From the NCBI RefSeq assembly GCF_024397895.1, contig NZ_CP073346.1, positions 3,472,001 to 3,536,000 of the forward strand: DNA of 64,000 nucleotides, written 5' to 3'. Below, piece after piece: positions 1-9,251 of this stretch. Within the stretch, counting starts at the first letter, position 1, and each line of letters begins with the position of its first letter. A program made the position numbers and the translations under genes. Source of the DNA: Pseudomonas benzenivorans (GTDB lineage: Bacteria; Pseudomonadota; Gammaproteobacteria; Pseudomonadales; Pseudomonadaceae). Under the pieces are notes generated by a model that worked only from the letters and a program-made list of their open reading frames with translations, did not search any database and was not told the origin of the DNA.

Positions 1-1
1 G

Positions 2-109
2 GATCACCCGGTGACCGGCAAACGCATGAAATGGGAGTCGCCGTTGCCGGACGATCTGGTCTGGCTGCTCACCCTGCTGCGCCAGGACCGCGAGGCGTTT
101 ATCGGGTGA
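2..109 (+). CDS. rluD: 23S rRNA pseudouridine synthase RluD, C-terminal end (partial)
   Basis: Only the last 35 codons are inside the window; the gene enters from the left edge. The tail reads DHPVTGKRMKWESPLPDD, which matches the closing part of RluD-type pseudouridine synthases (the conserved 'HP.TG....F.SPLP.D' element). RluD modifies helix 69 of 23S rRNA. The stop codon TGA (107-109) overlaps the GTG start of the next gene, as in the rluD-pgeF pair of other Pseudomonas. The family assignment rests on this short tail and on the neighbour, so it is good but not certain. Confidence 0.75.
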   Translation, partial: DHPVTGKRMKWESPLPDDLVWLLTLLRQDREAFIG

Positions 110-843
110 GCACCCGGGCCCATGACTGGCTGATCCCGGACTGGCCCGCGCCCGTGCGGGTCAAGGCCTGCATCACCACGCGCAGCGGCGGTGTCAGCCA
201 GGCGCCCTACGACAGCCTCAACCTCGGTGCGCACGTCGAGGACGACCCCGTTGCGGTGAGCAAGAACCGCCAGCGCCTGGTCAGTCAGCTGGGCTGCCAG
301 CCCGCCTGGCTCAGCCAGGTGCATGGCATCGGCGTGGTCAGGGCGGAACCGGCTCGCGTGGTCGAGGCCGATGCCAGCTGGACGACCACCCCGACTGTCG
401 CCTGCACCGTGATGACGGCCGATTGCCTGCCCGTGTTGTTCTGCGACCGTGCCGGTAGTCGGGTCGCCGCGGCCCACGCCGGCTGGCGCGGTCTCGCCGC
501 CGGTGTGCTGGAGGTGACCCTGGATGCCCTGGACTGTGCGCCGGAGCAGGTTCTGGTGTGGTTGGGGCCAGCCATCGGCCCGCACAGTTTCGAAGTCGGC
601 GCGGAGGTGCGCGAGGTGTTCGTCGGTGCGCATGCCAATGCCGTCGGCGCTTTCGTGCCCAGCGCCAACGCCGGACGCTTCCTGGCCGATATCTACCAGC
701 TCGCGCGCATCCGTCTGGCGGCTCGCGGGGTGACGGCGGTCCATGGCGGTGGTCTGGATACCTACAGCGATCCGCGCTTCTTTTCCTACCGGCGAGCCCC
801 GCGTACCGGCCGTTTCGCCTCGCTGATCTGGCTCGCCGACTGA
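106..843 (+). CDS. pgeF: Purine nucleoside phosphorylase / polyphenol oxidase family protein PgeF (YfiH)
   Basis: A 245-residue protein of the multicopper polyphenol oxidase (LACC/YfiH) family. Family members act as purine nucleoside phosphorylases, and PgeF has been linked to editing of peptidoglycan precursors. The metal- and substrate-site motifs are visible: SQVHG, MTADCLPVLFCD and AAHAGWRGLAAG, plus the C-terminal FFSYRR element. I chose the GTG at 106 because the residues from there (STRAHDWLIPDWP) match the usual family start and because GTGA overlaps the rluD stop, which suggests translational coupling. An in-frame ATG at 31 would lie inside rluD and adds unrelated residues. Confidence 0.9.
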   Translation: MSTRAHDWLIPDWPAPVRVKACITTRSGGVSQAPYDSLNLGAHVEDDPVAVSKNRQRLVSQLGCQPAWLSQVHGIGVVRAEPARVVEADASWTTTPTVACTVMTADCLPVLFCDRAGSRVAAAHAGWRGLAAGVLEVTLDALDCAPEQVLVWLGPAIGPHSFEVGAEVREVFVGAHANAVGAFVPSANAGRFLADIYQLARIRLAARGVTAVHGGGLDTYSDPRFFSYRRAPRTGRFASLIWLAD

Positions 844-863
844 CCCTGGGCAAGGTCATGCGG

Positions 864-889
864 CTTGAAACCCGTACAATCGTCCTTAT
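864..889 (+). promoter_or_regulatory. Putative sigma-32 (heat-shock) promoter of clpB
   Basis: CTTGAA at 864-869 is a perfect sigma-32 -35 core. It is followed 14 nt later by CCTTAT (884-889), close to the CCCCAT -10 core. It sits about 75 nt upstream of the clpB start, and clpB is a classic RpoH-dependent gene. The -10 match is imperfect. Confidence 0.55.
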
Positions 890-964
890 CTAGTCTTCAT
901 CTCGGCAGGCATTTGTTGGGGCCGTTTCACCGTGCCGGCCTGCTCTCATAGAAAGGATGACGCC

Positions 965-3529
965 ATGCGAATCGATCGTTTGACCAGCAAGCTGCAGCTC
1001 GCGCTGTCCGATGCCCAGTCCCTGGCCGTCGGCCTCGACCATGCCGCCATCGAGCCGTTGCATCTGATGCAGGCGCTGCTCGACCAGCAGGGCGGCTCGA
1101 TCAAGCCACTGTTGATGCAGGTCGGTTTCGATGTGGCCAGCCTGCGCAAGGCGCTGACCAAGGAGCTCGATCACCTGGCCAAGATCCAGAGTCCGACGGG
1201 GGACGTGAACCTGTCCCAGGACCTGGCGCGCCTGCTCAATCAGGCCGATCGCCTGTCGCAGCAGAAGGGTGACCAGTTCATCTCCAGCGAGCTGGTGCTG
1301 CTCGCCGCCATGGACGAGAGCACCAGGCTCGGCAAGCTGCTGCTCGGCCAGGGGGTGAGCAAGAAGGCGCTGGAAAACGCCGTCGCCAACCTGCGCGGCG
1401 GCGATGCGGTGAACGACCCGAACGTCGAGGAGGCCCGCCAGGCCCTGGACAAGTACTGCATCGACCTGACCAAGCGCGCCGAGGAGGGCAAGCTCGACCC
1501 GGTGATCGGTCGCGATGACGAGATCCGTCGCACCATCCAGGTGTTGCAGCGCCGCACCAAGAACAACCCGGTGCTGATCGGCGAGCCGGGGGTGGGCAAG
1601 ACCGCCATTGCCGAGGGCCTGGCCCAGCGCATCGTCAACGGCGAGGTGCCGGATGGCCTCAAGGACAAGCGTCTGCTGGCCCTGGACATGGGCGCGCTGA
1701 TCGCCGGCGCCAAGTTCCGCGGCGAATTCGAGGAGCGCCTCAAGGCGGTGCTCAACGAACTGGCCAAGCAGGAAGGGCGCTTCGTGCTGTTCATCGATGA
1801 GCTGCACACCATGGTCGGCGCCGGCAAGGCCGAGGGCGCCATGGATGCCGGCAACATGCTCAAGCCGTCGCTGGCCCGCGGCGAGTTGCACTGCGTCGGC
1901 GCCACCACCCTGGACGAATACCGTCAATACATCGAGAAGGACGCGGCGCTGGAGCGGCGCTTCCAGAAGGTGCTGGTGGATGAGCCGAGCGAGGAGGACA
2001 CCATCGCCATCCTGCGCGGGCTGAAGGAACGCTACGAGGTCCACCACAAGGTGGCCATCACCGACGGCGCGATCATCGCTGCGGCCAAGCTCAGCCACCG
2101 CTACATCACCGACCGCCAGCTGCCGGACAAGGCCATCGACCTGGTCGACGAGGCGGCCAGCCGCATCCGCATGGAAATCGATTCCAAGCCGGAGGTGCTC
2201 GACCGCCTGGAGCGGCGCATGATCCAGCTCAAGGTCGAGGCCCAGGCGCTGAAGAAGGAAGACGACGAGGCGGCGATCAAGCGCCTGGCCAAGCTCAAGG
2301 AGGATATCGCTCGCCTGGAGCGCGAATACGCCGACCTGGAGGATATCTGGAAGTCGGAGAAGGCCGAGGTGCAGGGTTCCGCGCAGATTCAGGAGAAGAT
2401 CGAGCAGGCCCGCCAGGAGCTCGAGGCGGCGCGCCGCAAGGGTGACCTGAACCGTATGGCCGAGTTGCAGTACGGCGTCATTCCGGACCTTGAGCGCAGC
2501 CTGCAGATGGTCGATCAGCACGGCAGGACGGAGAACCAGCTGCTGCGCAGCAAGGTCACCGAGGAGGAGATCGCCGAGGTGGTGTCCAAGTGGACCGGTA
2601 TCCCGGTGTCGAAGATGCTCGAGGGCGAGCGCGACAAGCTATTGAAGATGGAGGGGCTGCTGCATCAGCGGGTAATCGGCCAGAACGAGGCGGTGGTGGC
2701 GGTGGCCAACGCCGTGCGTCGTTCCCGTGCGGGGCTGTCGGACCCGAACCGGCCCAGCGGCTCCTTCCTGTTCCTCGGCCCCACCGGCGTGGGCAAGACC
2801 GAGCTGTGCAAGGCCCTGGCCGAGTTCCTCTTCGATACCGAGGAGGCCTTGGTGCGCATCGACATGTCCGAGTTCATGGAGAAGCATTCGGTGGCCCGCC
2901 TGATCGGTGCGCCGCCCGGCTACGTGGGCTACGAGGAGGGCGGTTACCTGACCGAGGCGGTGCGCCGCAAACCCTACTCGGTGATCCTGCTGGACGAAGT
3001 GGAGAAGGCCCACCCGGACGTGTTCAACATCCTTCTGCAGGTGCTGGAGGACGGCCGCCTGACCGACAGCCATGGACGTACCGTCGACTTCAAGAACTGC
3101 GTGCTGGTGATGACCTCCAACCTCGGCTCGACGCAGATCCAGGAGCTGGTAGGCGACCGCGACGCGCAGCGGGCGGCGGTGATGGATGCGGTGAGCAGTC
3201 ATTTCCGCCCGGAATTCGTCAACCGCATCGACGAGGTGGTGGTGTTCGAGCCCCTGGCCCGCGAGCAGATCGCCGGTATCGCGCAAATTCAGCTGGGGCG
3301 CCTGCGTCAGCGCCTGGCCGAGCGCGAGCTGAGCCTGGAGCTGAGCGAGGAGGCCTTGGACAAGCTGATCGCCGTCGGCTACGACCCGGTCTATGGCGCG
3401 CGGCCCCTGAAGCGTGCGATCCAGCGCTGGATCGAGAACCCGTTGGCGCAATTGATTCTGTCCGGACAGTTCGCCCCCGGCAGTGCCGTCACCGCCACGG
3501 TGAAGGACGAGGAGATCGTGTTCGGCTGA
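965..3529 (+). CDS. clpB: ATP-dependent chaperone ClpB
   Basis: An 854-residue Hsp100 disaggregase, near the usual length of about 857. In order it has a Clp N-domain (about 1-145), a first AAA+ domain with Walker A GEPGVGKT (about 206-213), a long charged coiled-coil middle domain (about 410-520), and a second AAA+ domain with Walker A GPTGVGKT (about 605-612), followed by the ClpB C-domain. The middle domain separates it from ClpA/ClpX-type partners of ClpP. It works with DnaK/DnaJ/GrpE to resolubilise aggregates in the cytoplasm. The start at 965 is preceded by AAGGATGA and gives the normal N-terminus [11 protein letters not shown]; an ATG at 932 lacks this support. Confidence 0.98.
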   Translation: MRIDRLTSKLQLALSDAQSLAVGLDHAAIEPLHLMQALLDQQGGSIKPLLMQVGFDVASLRKALTKELDHLAKIQSPTGDVNLSQDLARLLNQADRLSQQKGDQFISSELVLLAAMDESTRLGKLLLGQGVSKKALENAVANLRGGDAVNDPNVEEARQALDKYCIDLTKRAEEGKLDPVIGRDDEIRRTIQVLQRRTKNNPVLIGEPGVGKTAIAEGLAQRIVNGEVPDGLKDKRLLALDMGALIAGAKFRGEFEERLKAVLNELAKQEGRFVLFIDELHTMVGAGKAEGAMDAGNMLKPSLARGELHCVGATTLDEYRQYIEKDAALERRFQKVLVDEPSEEDTIAILRGLKERYEVHHKVAITDGAIIAAAKLSHRYITDRQLPDKAIDLVDEAASRIRMEIDSKPEVLDRLERRMIQLKVEAQALKKEDDEAAIKRLAKLKEDIARLEREYADLEDIWKSEKAEVQGSAQIQEKIEQARQELEAARRKGDLNRMAELQYGVIPDLERSLQMVDQHGRTENQLLRSKVTEEEIAEVVSKWTGIPVSKMLEGERDKLLKMEGLLHQRVIGQNEAVVAVANAVRRSRAGLSDPNRPSGSFLFLGPTGVGKTELCKALAEFLFDTEEALVRIDMSEFMEKHSVARLIGAPPGYVGYEEGGYLTEAVRRKPYSVILLDEVEKAHPDVFNILLQVLEDGRLTDSHGRTVDFKNCVLVMTSNLGSTQIQELVGDRDAQRAAVMDAVSSHFRPEFVNRIDEVVVFEPLAREQIAGIAQIQLGRLRQRLAERELSLELSEEALDKLIAVGYDPVYGARPLKRAIQRWIENPLAQLILSGQFAPGSAVTATVKDEEIVFG

Positions 3530-3540
3530 GTTCGCCGACG

Positions 3541-3571
3541 GCCCCCGAAGCGGCTGTGCTGTTCCGGGGGC
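3541..3571. terminator. Hairpin after clpB, weak terminator
   Basis: GCCCCCG (3541-3547) pairs with CGGGGGC (3565-3571) across a 17-nt loop just after the clpB stop. The following bases (GTCTTCTTG) are only moderately U-rich, so this is a weak intrinsic terminator at best. It lies between convergent genes. Confidence 0.45.
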
Positions 3572-3665
3572 GTCTTCTTGTGTGTGAGCTTGCCCTGTCA
3601 GTCCTGGCCCCGGCGGCTAACGGATCTTCCTGTAGGTGCGTATAGGCGCGCCGGTCGGGCGGGGG

Positions 3666-3998
3666 TCAGAGCTGCTCCAGCAGCAGTGCCAGGGCCGCGG
3701 CCTGGTCTTCGGCGAGGTCGATGATATGAAAGCCGGCCCAGGAGTGTTTGCCGTCGGCGCCGGGACGGCTCCACAGGCAGTCCGCGCCCAAGGTGATTTC
3801 GCCGACCCCCTCGATCACCTGCTCGCTGACCAGGCGGCACTCCACCACGACGTCGGCCATTTGTGGGCGGTCGCTGAACAGCATGAAGCCGTCGGCCGAG
3901 AGGTCCACTATCCGTCCGAGGCGCTCCCCGGAGTGCAGGTCGAACACCTCCAGCTGCAGCTCGGTGCTGTGGCGGCTGTGCTTGCGGCGATCTTCCAT
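3666..3998 (-). CDS. PilZ domain protein (c-di-GMP receptor candidate)
   Basis: A 110-residue single-domain PilZ protein. Both c-di-GMP binding motifs are present: RKHSR (residues 5-9, the RxxxR motif) and DLSADG (32-37, the D/NxSxxG motif). It should therefore bind cyclic di-GMP, unlike the degenerate PilZ protein of P. aeruginosa twitching motility. It lies 9 nt downstream of the DUF1631 gene and on the same strand, so the two are probably co-transcribed. A DUF1631-PilZ partnership is inferred from position only. The target process is unknown. Confidence 0.9.
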   Translation of the reverse strand: MEDRRKHSRHSTELQLEVFDLHSGERLGRIVDLSADGFMLFSDRPQMADVVVECRLVSEQVIEGVGEITLGADCLWSRPGADGKHSWAGFHIIDLAEDQAAALALLLEQL

Positions 3999-4007
3999 GG
4001 AGGCTCC

Positions 4008-6395
4008 TTAGGGGGTCTCGGGCGTGCGCCCGGTGAAGCGCTGCAGCACGCGATAGATGGCGGAGAGCGCGCGATCGACCAGGGGCGCTTCGGCCTCCTG
4101 GGGCAGTATGCGTACCAGCCCCTGCTCCATTTCGCTGGCCAGCTGGGCGAGCGGTTTGATCGCCGCGCGCTGGCCACTCTGGTCGACGAACATGTAATTG
4201 TGTGTGGTCGGGCTGAACCAGGAAAGCTTCAGCAAGCGTTTCTGTGTGCCGGTTTTGAATTCGAACCAGGTGCCGAACTCGATGTGCTCGAGCTGTTTGG
4301 CCAGCACCTGGGCGCGGGGCGACGGGCCTGAGCCTTTCGCTGGGCGGCGGACGAGAGCGGCGTCCTCGCCGAGCATGGCGCCGAGGGGGCTCGCAGGCAG
4401 CGTGGGGTTGAGCTTGGCAGCGAGTCCGGGTTGCCTGGCTTGTACCGCATGCTGGCAAGCGACCAGATCGTGGAGCAGGCGGCGGATGCCGTTTTCGTGA
4501 TAGCTGCCCAGTTGCTGCAGGCCCTTGCGCAGGTCCTCCAGCAGCGGCACGCGGAGCGCCTGCAGGCGCTCCCGCTCGGCACCGTCCAGCACGGTGCCGC
4601 TCCAGGCCAGCTGTTCGGCGACCTCGCTGGCGCGCTTCCACTCCTTGCTTTGCTCACCGTGACGCAGGAGCGTGAAGACCAGCACGTCGGCCCAGGTCTG
4701 CTGGAGGAAATTGCAAATGATGGCTGGCGGTTCGCGCTCATGGAGGCTGCGGTCAATCACGTCAAGCGCCTGCTGGCGCGCGCCGAGCAGTTTGTCCCGC
4801 CCTTTGGCCGCTTCGACTGCCCGCCGCTCACGCAAGTCGACCTTGTGCTTGAGGGTCTCGGTGAACTCGTTGAACTCCTCGAGCAGGCGCTCGAAAAGCC
4901 GTAAGTCGCCGCTCGAATCCTGAATGACCTGTTCGACCACCCACTGCAGTTTGGCCAGCAGCCCGCGCTCGTCGCCTTCGCCGCCATGCAGCACGCCGGC
5001 CTGGGCCATGGTGTTGAGCAGGCGGCGTGCCGGATGGTGGTGCTGGGTGAACAGTGCCCTGTCCTGCAAGGCGATCTTCAAGTAAGGCGTGTGCAGGTGG
5101 GAGAGGATGGTCTTGCAGCTGTCCGGCAGGTTGTCGTCGTCCAGGATGAAGTCGAACAGCATGCCGACCAGGTCGACGGTGTCGGCCTCCTTGTCTGCCA
5201 GCTTGTGCTGCTCGGGATGCGGGCTGCTGGCTTCCAGCTGCTGCTGCAGGTCGACCTTCAGCCCTTCGACCTGTTGCCGCTGGCTCAGGCGTTGCGCCAG
5301 GTCCTCGGCGGACTGGCGTTGCATCCGGTTCAGCGCGTCGAGCAGGTCGCTGGCGCTGTAGGTGCGGCTGGCATCACGCGGCGCAAAACTTGCGATGCTG
5401 CGGGTGCCGCCAAGCAAGGGGGCTTCGGCATCGCGCTGGCGCCGCTCGCCGAGCAGAGCGCCAAGACTGCTCAGCAGCTGCGCGGGGTCGACCGGCGGCG
5501 GGCCGTCTAGGTTGAGGGATGGCTGCGCGGGCTGAGTGCTGGTGCCGGGGCTGCCAGGTTCGGTGGCGGCGCCAGGGCCGACATGGGCGTGCTGAGGGGC
5601 GTGGCCGGTTGTGGGGGTTGTGTCGCCGGGCGCTGCGCTTTGCGGCGTTGCCGGCGGCGCTGCTGGACGCTCGCCGCTGCTGTTGCTGCGCTGGGCGCTG
5701 TATTTCAAGTTGGGCAGGACGCCCTCCTCGATCAGGCGCTGGTTCAGGGCCGTATACAGGCTGTCCAGGCTGTGCATGACGTGCTGATCGAACAGGCCGT
5801 AGAGAATCACCTTGATGCGCAGCGGGAACGGGCAGGGCGCCAAGGCTTCGCGGAAGGCCTGGGCAATCATCTGCGGGCCGAAGGGATTGCCGTCCTCGCC
5901 GAGCTTCCTGCCGTTGTTGAGCAAGGCGAGGCGTTGCTCCAGCGCGAACAGCGCCTGGGCGCAGCGCGATTTGACGCGGCTCACCATATTGGTGACCTGC
6001 AGGCTCTCCTCGTAATCCTCGTTCTGTACCAGGGCCAGTTGCTCGGCGTCGACCTCGGTGGCGCTGGGCGCAGGCTTGAGCTTGCCGTCGAGGAAGTCGG
6101 AGAAGTTCTGCGAGACCTTCTGGTGGTAGGTCCGCTCGATCTGCGGACGCTGTTTGCGTATCTCGCGCATGCTGTCGAAGAACAGCGTCTGCACCTGGTT
6201 GTTCTCGGCGTGTTCCGCGCACTCGAACAGGGTGTCGTCGACCTGGCCGAATACGCCGGCCAGGTGTTCGGCCAGGCGATTCATCACCAGCTTGCGGCAG
6301 CTCTGCCCGAGTTCGCCATAGCGTGGCTGTATGCCACGGCTGGCGAGGGTCTGCACGGAGGTCGGGGAGTCTGGGGGCGTGTCCTGGATACTCAT
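4008..6395 (-). CDS. DUF1631 domain protein (first of two paralogues)
   Basis: A 795-residue cytoplasmic protein with no signal peptide or membrane segment. The N-terminal part (DDTLFECAEHAENNQ, then FFDSMREIRKQRPQIER) and the C-terminal beta-rich part (GTWFEFKTGTQKRLLKLSWF, then YMFVDQSG) match the family of the protein encoded at 21240-23531. Between them is a Pro/Gln/Ala/Thr-rich low-complexity linker (about 250-310). The C-terminal segment looks like a PilZ-type barrel but lacks an obvious RxxxR/DxSxxG pair; this is my inference. The ATG at 6395 has CAGGAAAA upstream and gives MSIQDTPPDSP; the longer reading to 6437 has no such support. Function is unknown. The PilZ gene follows it in the same unit. 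Confidence 0.85.
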   Translation of the reverse strand: MSIQDTPPDSPTSVQTLASRGIQPRYGELGQSCRKLVMNRLAEHLAGVFGQVDDTLFECAEHAENNQVQTLFFDSMREIRKQRPQIERTYHQKVSQNFSDFLDGKLKPAPSATEVDAEQLALVQNEDYEESLQVTNMVSRVKSRCAQALFALEQRLALLNNGRKLGEDGNPFGPQMIAQAFREALAPCPFPLRIKVILYGLFDQHVMHSLDSLYTALNQRLIEEGVLPNLKYSAQRSNSSGERPAAPPATPQSAAPGDTTPTTGHAPQHAHVGPGAATEPGSPGTSTQPAQPSLNLDGPPPVDPAQLLSSLGALLGERRQRDAEAPLLGGTRSIASFAPRDASRTYSASDLLDALNRMQRQSAEDLAQRLSQRQQVEGLKVDLQQQLEASSPHPEQHKLADKEADTVDLVGMLFDFILDDDNLPDSCKTILSHLHTPYLKIALQDRALFTQHHHPARRLLNTMAQAGVLHGGEGDERGLLAKLQWVVEQVIQDSSGDLRLFERLLEEFNEFTETLKHKVDLRERRAVEAAKGRDKLLGARQQALDVIDRSLHEREPPAIICNFLQQTWADVLVFTLLRHGEQSKEWKRASEVAEQLAWSGTVLDGAERERLQALRVPLLEDLRKGLQQLGSYHENGIRRLLHDLVACQHAVQARQPGLAAKLNPTLPASPLGAMLGEDAALVRRPAKGSGPSPRAQVLAKQLEHIEFGTWFEFKTGTQKRLLKLSWFSPTTHNYMFVDQSGQRAAIKPLAQLASEMEQGLVRILPQEAEAPLVDRALSAIYRVLQRFTGRTPETP

Positions 6396-6510
6396 GCATT
6401 TTCCTGGCAGAAGCCTTACGGCTGGCGCGTCCCGCAACGAACACAGTCTAAGTAGATATAGCAGCCCCTGTCATGACTGCAAAGCATTGTCATAAAAGCA
6501 CTTTAAGGGG

Positions 6511-6538
6511 TTGACAGGGCGTTCTGGAACCGTAAAAT
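6511..6538 (+). promoter_or_regulatory. Strong sigma-70 promoter of the tRNA operon
   Basis: TTGACA (6511-6516), a 16-nt spacer and TAAAAT (6533-6538) form a near-consensus promoter. The sequence after the -10 (GGCGCGCC) is a GC-rich discriminator, as expected for a stable-RNA operon under growth-rate and stringent control. It lies about 65 nt before tRNA-Asn. Confidence 0.85.
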
Positions 6539-6604
6539 GGCGCGCCTCTGATGCGGGAAACGGCGAACACCGGGAACGGCAGCAGAGAATTGAAGGATAG
6601 AAGT

Positions 6605-6680
6605 TCCGCGATAGCTCAGTCGGTAGAGCAAATGACTGTTAATCATTGGGTCCCTGGTTCGAGTCCAGGTCGCGGAGCCA
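6605..6680 (+). tRNA. tRNA-Asn (GTT)
   Basis: A 76-nt cloverleaf. The acceptor stem is TCCGCGA/TCGCGGA, the anticodon loop is CTGTTAA with GTT at 6638-6640, the T-loop is GGTTCGAGTCC, and CCA is encoded. It is first in a three-tRNA operon. In Pseudomonas, Asn-tRNA is expected to be made by amidation through GatCAB, which is also in this window (58822-62035). Confidence 0.98.
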
Positions 6681-6690
6681 ATTCTTCAGC

Positions 6691-6767
6691 CGGGGTATAG
6701 CGCAGTCCGGTAGCGCGCCTGCTTTGGGAGCAGGATGTCGGGAGTTCGAATCCCCCTACCCCGACCA
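6691..6767 (+). tRNA. tRNA-Pro (TGG)
   Basis: A 77-nt cloverleaf starting CGGGGTATAGCGCAG and ending with encoded CCA. The anticodon loop is TTTGGGA with TGG at 6725-6727. It is second in the tRNA operon, 10 nt after tRNA-Asn. Confidence 0.98.
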
Positions 6768-6772
6768 TTTTT

Positions 6773-6848
6773 GGGTCGTTAGCTCAGTTGGTAGAGCAGT
6801 TGGCTTTTAACCAATTGGTCGTAGGTTCGAATCCTACACGACCCACCA
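6773..6848 (+). tRNA. tRNA-Lys (TTT)
   Basis: A 76-nt cloverleaf. The acceptor stem is GGGTCGT/ACGACCC, the anticodon loop is CTTTTAA (anticodon TTT), and CCA is encoded. It is third in the operon, 5 nt after tRNA-Pro, and is followed closely by the 3' end of a convergent gene. Confidence 0.98.
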
Positions 6849-6861
6849 CTTTCCCCTCGCT

Positions 6862-7584
6862 TCATTCGGGCTCCAGGCCCAGGGCCGATATGGCCCGATC
6901 GATGCGCTCACGCAGCCTCCGATCCATTTCCTTGCTGCACATCAGATAGCGCAATTGACCCGGTGGTAGATCCGGCATGCTCAGTTGCGCCAGTCTGGCA
7001 TCGCGCATGTCGGCTTCCGCCAAAATAAAGGGCAGCTCCCGCTCGTCGACCAAGGTGTAGTCAATGCGCCCGGCGGCGAGCATGCGCACGTTTTGCGTGG
7101 GCGCCGCGGTGATGCCGCTGTGGCTGGCCTGGGCGAGCAGGGCATCCAGTTCCCCGTAGGAGAAGCCGTCGATCAGGCCCAGGCGCAGCGGACTCTTCAG
7201 CAGGGCGGTAAAGCTTGCGTAGGCGTTGACCTGTTCGGCCAGGGTTGTGCGGGTCAGCACGACCATTGGCGTATCGCGGTGGATGGCACGGGAGAACCAG
7301 GCATAGGTGCTGCGCTGCTCGGTCTTGAACCAGCCGATCGAACAGGCCGCCTCACGCTCCAGGGCGAGCTTCATTTGAATGCGCTTGGACGGACGCGACT
7401 CGAACTCGACCGCTATGCCAGCCTTGCGGAAAATCGCCCGGGCGCGCTCCAGCAGGAAGCCGGTCGGCTCGCCCTGCTCGCTATGGTAGTAGGGCGGCTT
7501 CTCGATGTAATAGACGGGCAGGGGCTGCGCTGCTGTCGCGAGCATCGGCAGCAGGCTCAGCCAGAGCCAGGAGGGGCGGCGCAT
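6862..7584 (-). CDS. Periplasmic solute-binding protein (SBP_bac_3-like)
   Basis: A 240-residue exported protein. The N-terminus is a short signal peptide (about MRRPSWLWLSLLPMLATAAQ). The mature part has the family-3 solute-binding pattern: a hydrophobic first strand PVYYIEKPPYYH, the element GEPTGFLLERARAIFRKAG, and a central RIQMKLALE segment. There are no transporter permease or ATPase genes beside it, so it may be a lone binding or sensor-type protein. The ligand cannot be told from the sequence. It converges on the tRNA operon. Confidence 0.75.
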   Translation of the reverse strand: MRRPSWLWLSLLPMLATAAQPLPVYYIEKPPYYHSEQGEPTGFLLERARAIFRKAGIAVEFESRPSKRIQMKLALEREAACSIGWFKTEQRSTYAWFSRAIHRDTPMVVLTRTTLAEQVNAYASFTALLKSPLRLGLIDGFSYGELDALLAQASHSGITAAPTQNVRMLAAGRIDYTLVDERELPFILAEADMRDARLAQLSMPDLPPGQLRYLMCSKEMDRRLRERIDRAISALGLEPE

Positions 7585-7632
7585 GGGAGGGCCTCTCGGG
7601 TGGACGTCCCATGCGCAGTATAGGTGACGGCC

Positions 7633-8934
7633 CTAGTGCAGCTTCAGGCGTGGCTCGGTGCTGCGGCCGATGCGGTCGCTGAGCATCAGCAACAGCGTGC
7701 GGAACGGACCGTACAGCGCCATCTGGTGCATGCGGTAGAGCGACACGTAGAACACCCGCGCCAGCCAGCCTTCGAGCATCACGCTGCCGGTCAGGTTGCC
7801 CATCAGGTTGCCCACCGCGGAAAAGCTCGCCAGCGAGATCAGTGAGCCGTAGTCGCGATAGCGGTACTCCGGCAGGGGTTGGCCGTCGATGCGCTGCTTC
7901 AGTGATTTGGCCAGCAGCGAGGCCTGCTGGTGGGCCGCCTGGGCGCGCGGCGGCACGTTGCGCCCCTCGCTGCCGGGCTGAGGGCAGGCGGCGCAATCGC
8001 CGAAGGCGAAGACGTTGTCGTCGCGGGTGGTCTGCAGGGTCGGGCGCACCTGTAGCTGGTTGATGCGATTGCTTTCCAGGCCGTCCAGATCCTTGAGGAA
8101 GCCGGGGGCGCGGATGCCTGCGGCCCACACCTTGAAGCTGGCGGTAATGGTCTCGCCCTGGGCGGTGTGCAGCGCATCGCTGGTCACCTGACTGACCGCG
8201 GCGTTGGTCAGGACGGTCACCCCGAGTTTTTCCAGGGTCTGGTGCACGGGCTGGCCGATGCGCTCCGGCAGCGCCGGCAGCACGCGCGGCCCCGCCTCGA
8301 TCAGGGTGATGCGCATATTCTCCGGGCGGATACGGTCGAGGCCGTAGGCGGCCAGCTCGTGCGCGGCATGATGCAGCTCGGCCGCCAGCTCCACGCCGGT
8401 GGCGCCGGCGCCGACGATGGCCACGCTGATCTGGGCGCTGCTGTCGCCCTGCTCGGCGTGGGCGCGCAGGTAGTGGCTGAGCAGCTTGCGGTGGAAGCGC
8501 TCGGCCTGCTCGCGGGTGTCGAGGAACAGGCAGTGCTCCGCCGCGCCGGGGGTGCCGAAGTCGTTGGTGGTGCTGCCCACGGCGATCACCAGGCTGTCGT
8601 AGCTCAGCTGGCGCTCGGGCATCAGCACCTCGCCACGCTCGTCGAGTGTCGCCGCCAGAGTGATGCGTTGTTCGGCGCGGTTCAGACCGGTCATGCGGCC
8701 GAGCTGGAACTCGAAGTGATTCCACTTGGCCTGGGCCACGTAGTTCAGCTCGTCCTCCGAGGAATTGAGCGAGCCGGCCGCGACCTCATGCAGCAGCGGT
8801 TTCCAGATATGCGTCAGGTTGGCGTCGACCAGGGTGATCTTGGCGCGGTTGCGCTTACCCAGGGTTCTACCCAGGCGGGTGGCAAGCTCCAGGCCGCCGG
8901 CGCCGCCGCCGACGATGATGATTCGATGGGACAT
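7633..8934 (-). CDS. ndh: Type II NADH:quinone oxidoreductase (NDH-2)
   Basis: A 433-residue two-dinucleotide-fold flavoprotein. The FAD-binding motif IIIVGGGAGGLE is at the N-terminus (about 5-16), and a second Rossmann motif AIVGAGATGVELAAE binds NADH. VFAFGDCAACPQP is the second FAD-binding element. The C-terminal amphipathic region (SLYRMHQMALYGPFRTLLL) should attach it to the inner membrane, where it passes electrons from NADH to quinone without pumping protons. The start MSHRIIIVGGG at 8934 is preferred over an in-frame GTG three codons upstream because it matches the family N-terminus. A DUF3094 gene lies just upstream on the same strand. Confidence 0.95.
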   Translation of the reverse strand: MSHRIIIVGGGAGGLELATRLGRTLGKRNRAKITLVDANLTHIWKPLLHEVAAGSLNSSEDELNYVAQAKWNHFEFQLGRMTGLNRAEQRITLAATLDERGEVLMPERQLSYDSLVIAVGSTTNDFGTPGAAEHCLFLDTREQAERFHRKLLSHYLRAHAEQGDSSAQISVAIVGAGATGVELAAELHHAAHELAAYGLDRIRPENMRITLIEAGPRVLPALPERIGQPVHQTLEKLGVTVLTNAAVSQVTSDALHTAQGETITASFKVWAAGIRAPGFLKDLDGLESNRINQLQVRPTLQTTRDDNVFAFGDCAACPQPGSEGRNVPPRAQAAHQQASLLAKSLKQRIDGQPLPEYRYRDYGSLISLASFSAVGNLMGNLTGSVMLEGWLARVFYVSLYRMHQMALYGPFRTLLLMLSDRIGRSTEPRLKLH

Positions 8935-8997
8935 GGGACACACTCACAAGGCTTTGAAGAAAGCGGAGGGCGTGCGGTTGGGCGAGCGCGAAGCAGC

Positions 8998-9171
8998 TCA
9001 TAGCACCAACCGGCTCAACAGGCGGCTCAAGAGGCCCAGTCCGATTACCACGACGAAGATGATCAGCAGCAGGCGCCAGAGCTTGAATGGCTGGCGCGGG
9101 ACTTGATGCTGCGGTGCACTCAGGTACTGGTCGACGCGTTTTTGGTCGTCGGGACTCAGGCGGCTGGACAT
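8998..9171 (-). CDS. DUF3094 family small membrane protein
   Basis: A 57-residue protein starting MSSRLSPDDQKRVDQYLSAP and ending in one hydrophobic segment (LWRLLLIIFVVVIGLGLLSR). This is the pattern of the DUF3094 family found next to ndh in Pseudomonas. GAGGTCACC precedes the ATG at 9171; a longer reading to 9237 is not supported. It is predicted to have a cytoplasmic N-terminal part and one transmembrane helix. Its function is unknown, and its place just upstream of ndh is suggestive only. Confidence 0.85.
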   Translation of the reverse strand: MSSRLSPDDQKRVDQYLSAPQHQVPRQPFKLWRLLLIIFVVVIGLGLLSRLLSRLVL

Positions 9172-9251
9172 GGTGACCTCGATGGATCGGGCGCGGGCAG
9201 CGTGAAGGCGTTCGCCCGGCTCGGAGATGGTGGCCATTCTAGCCGCGGCGC

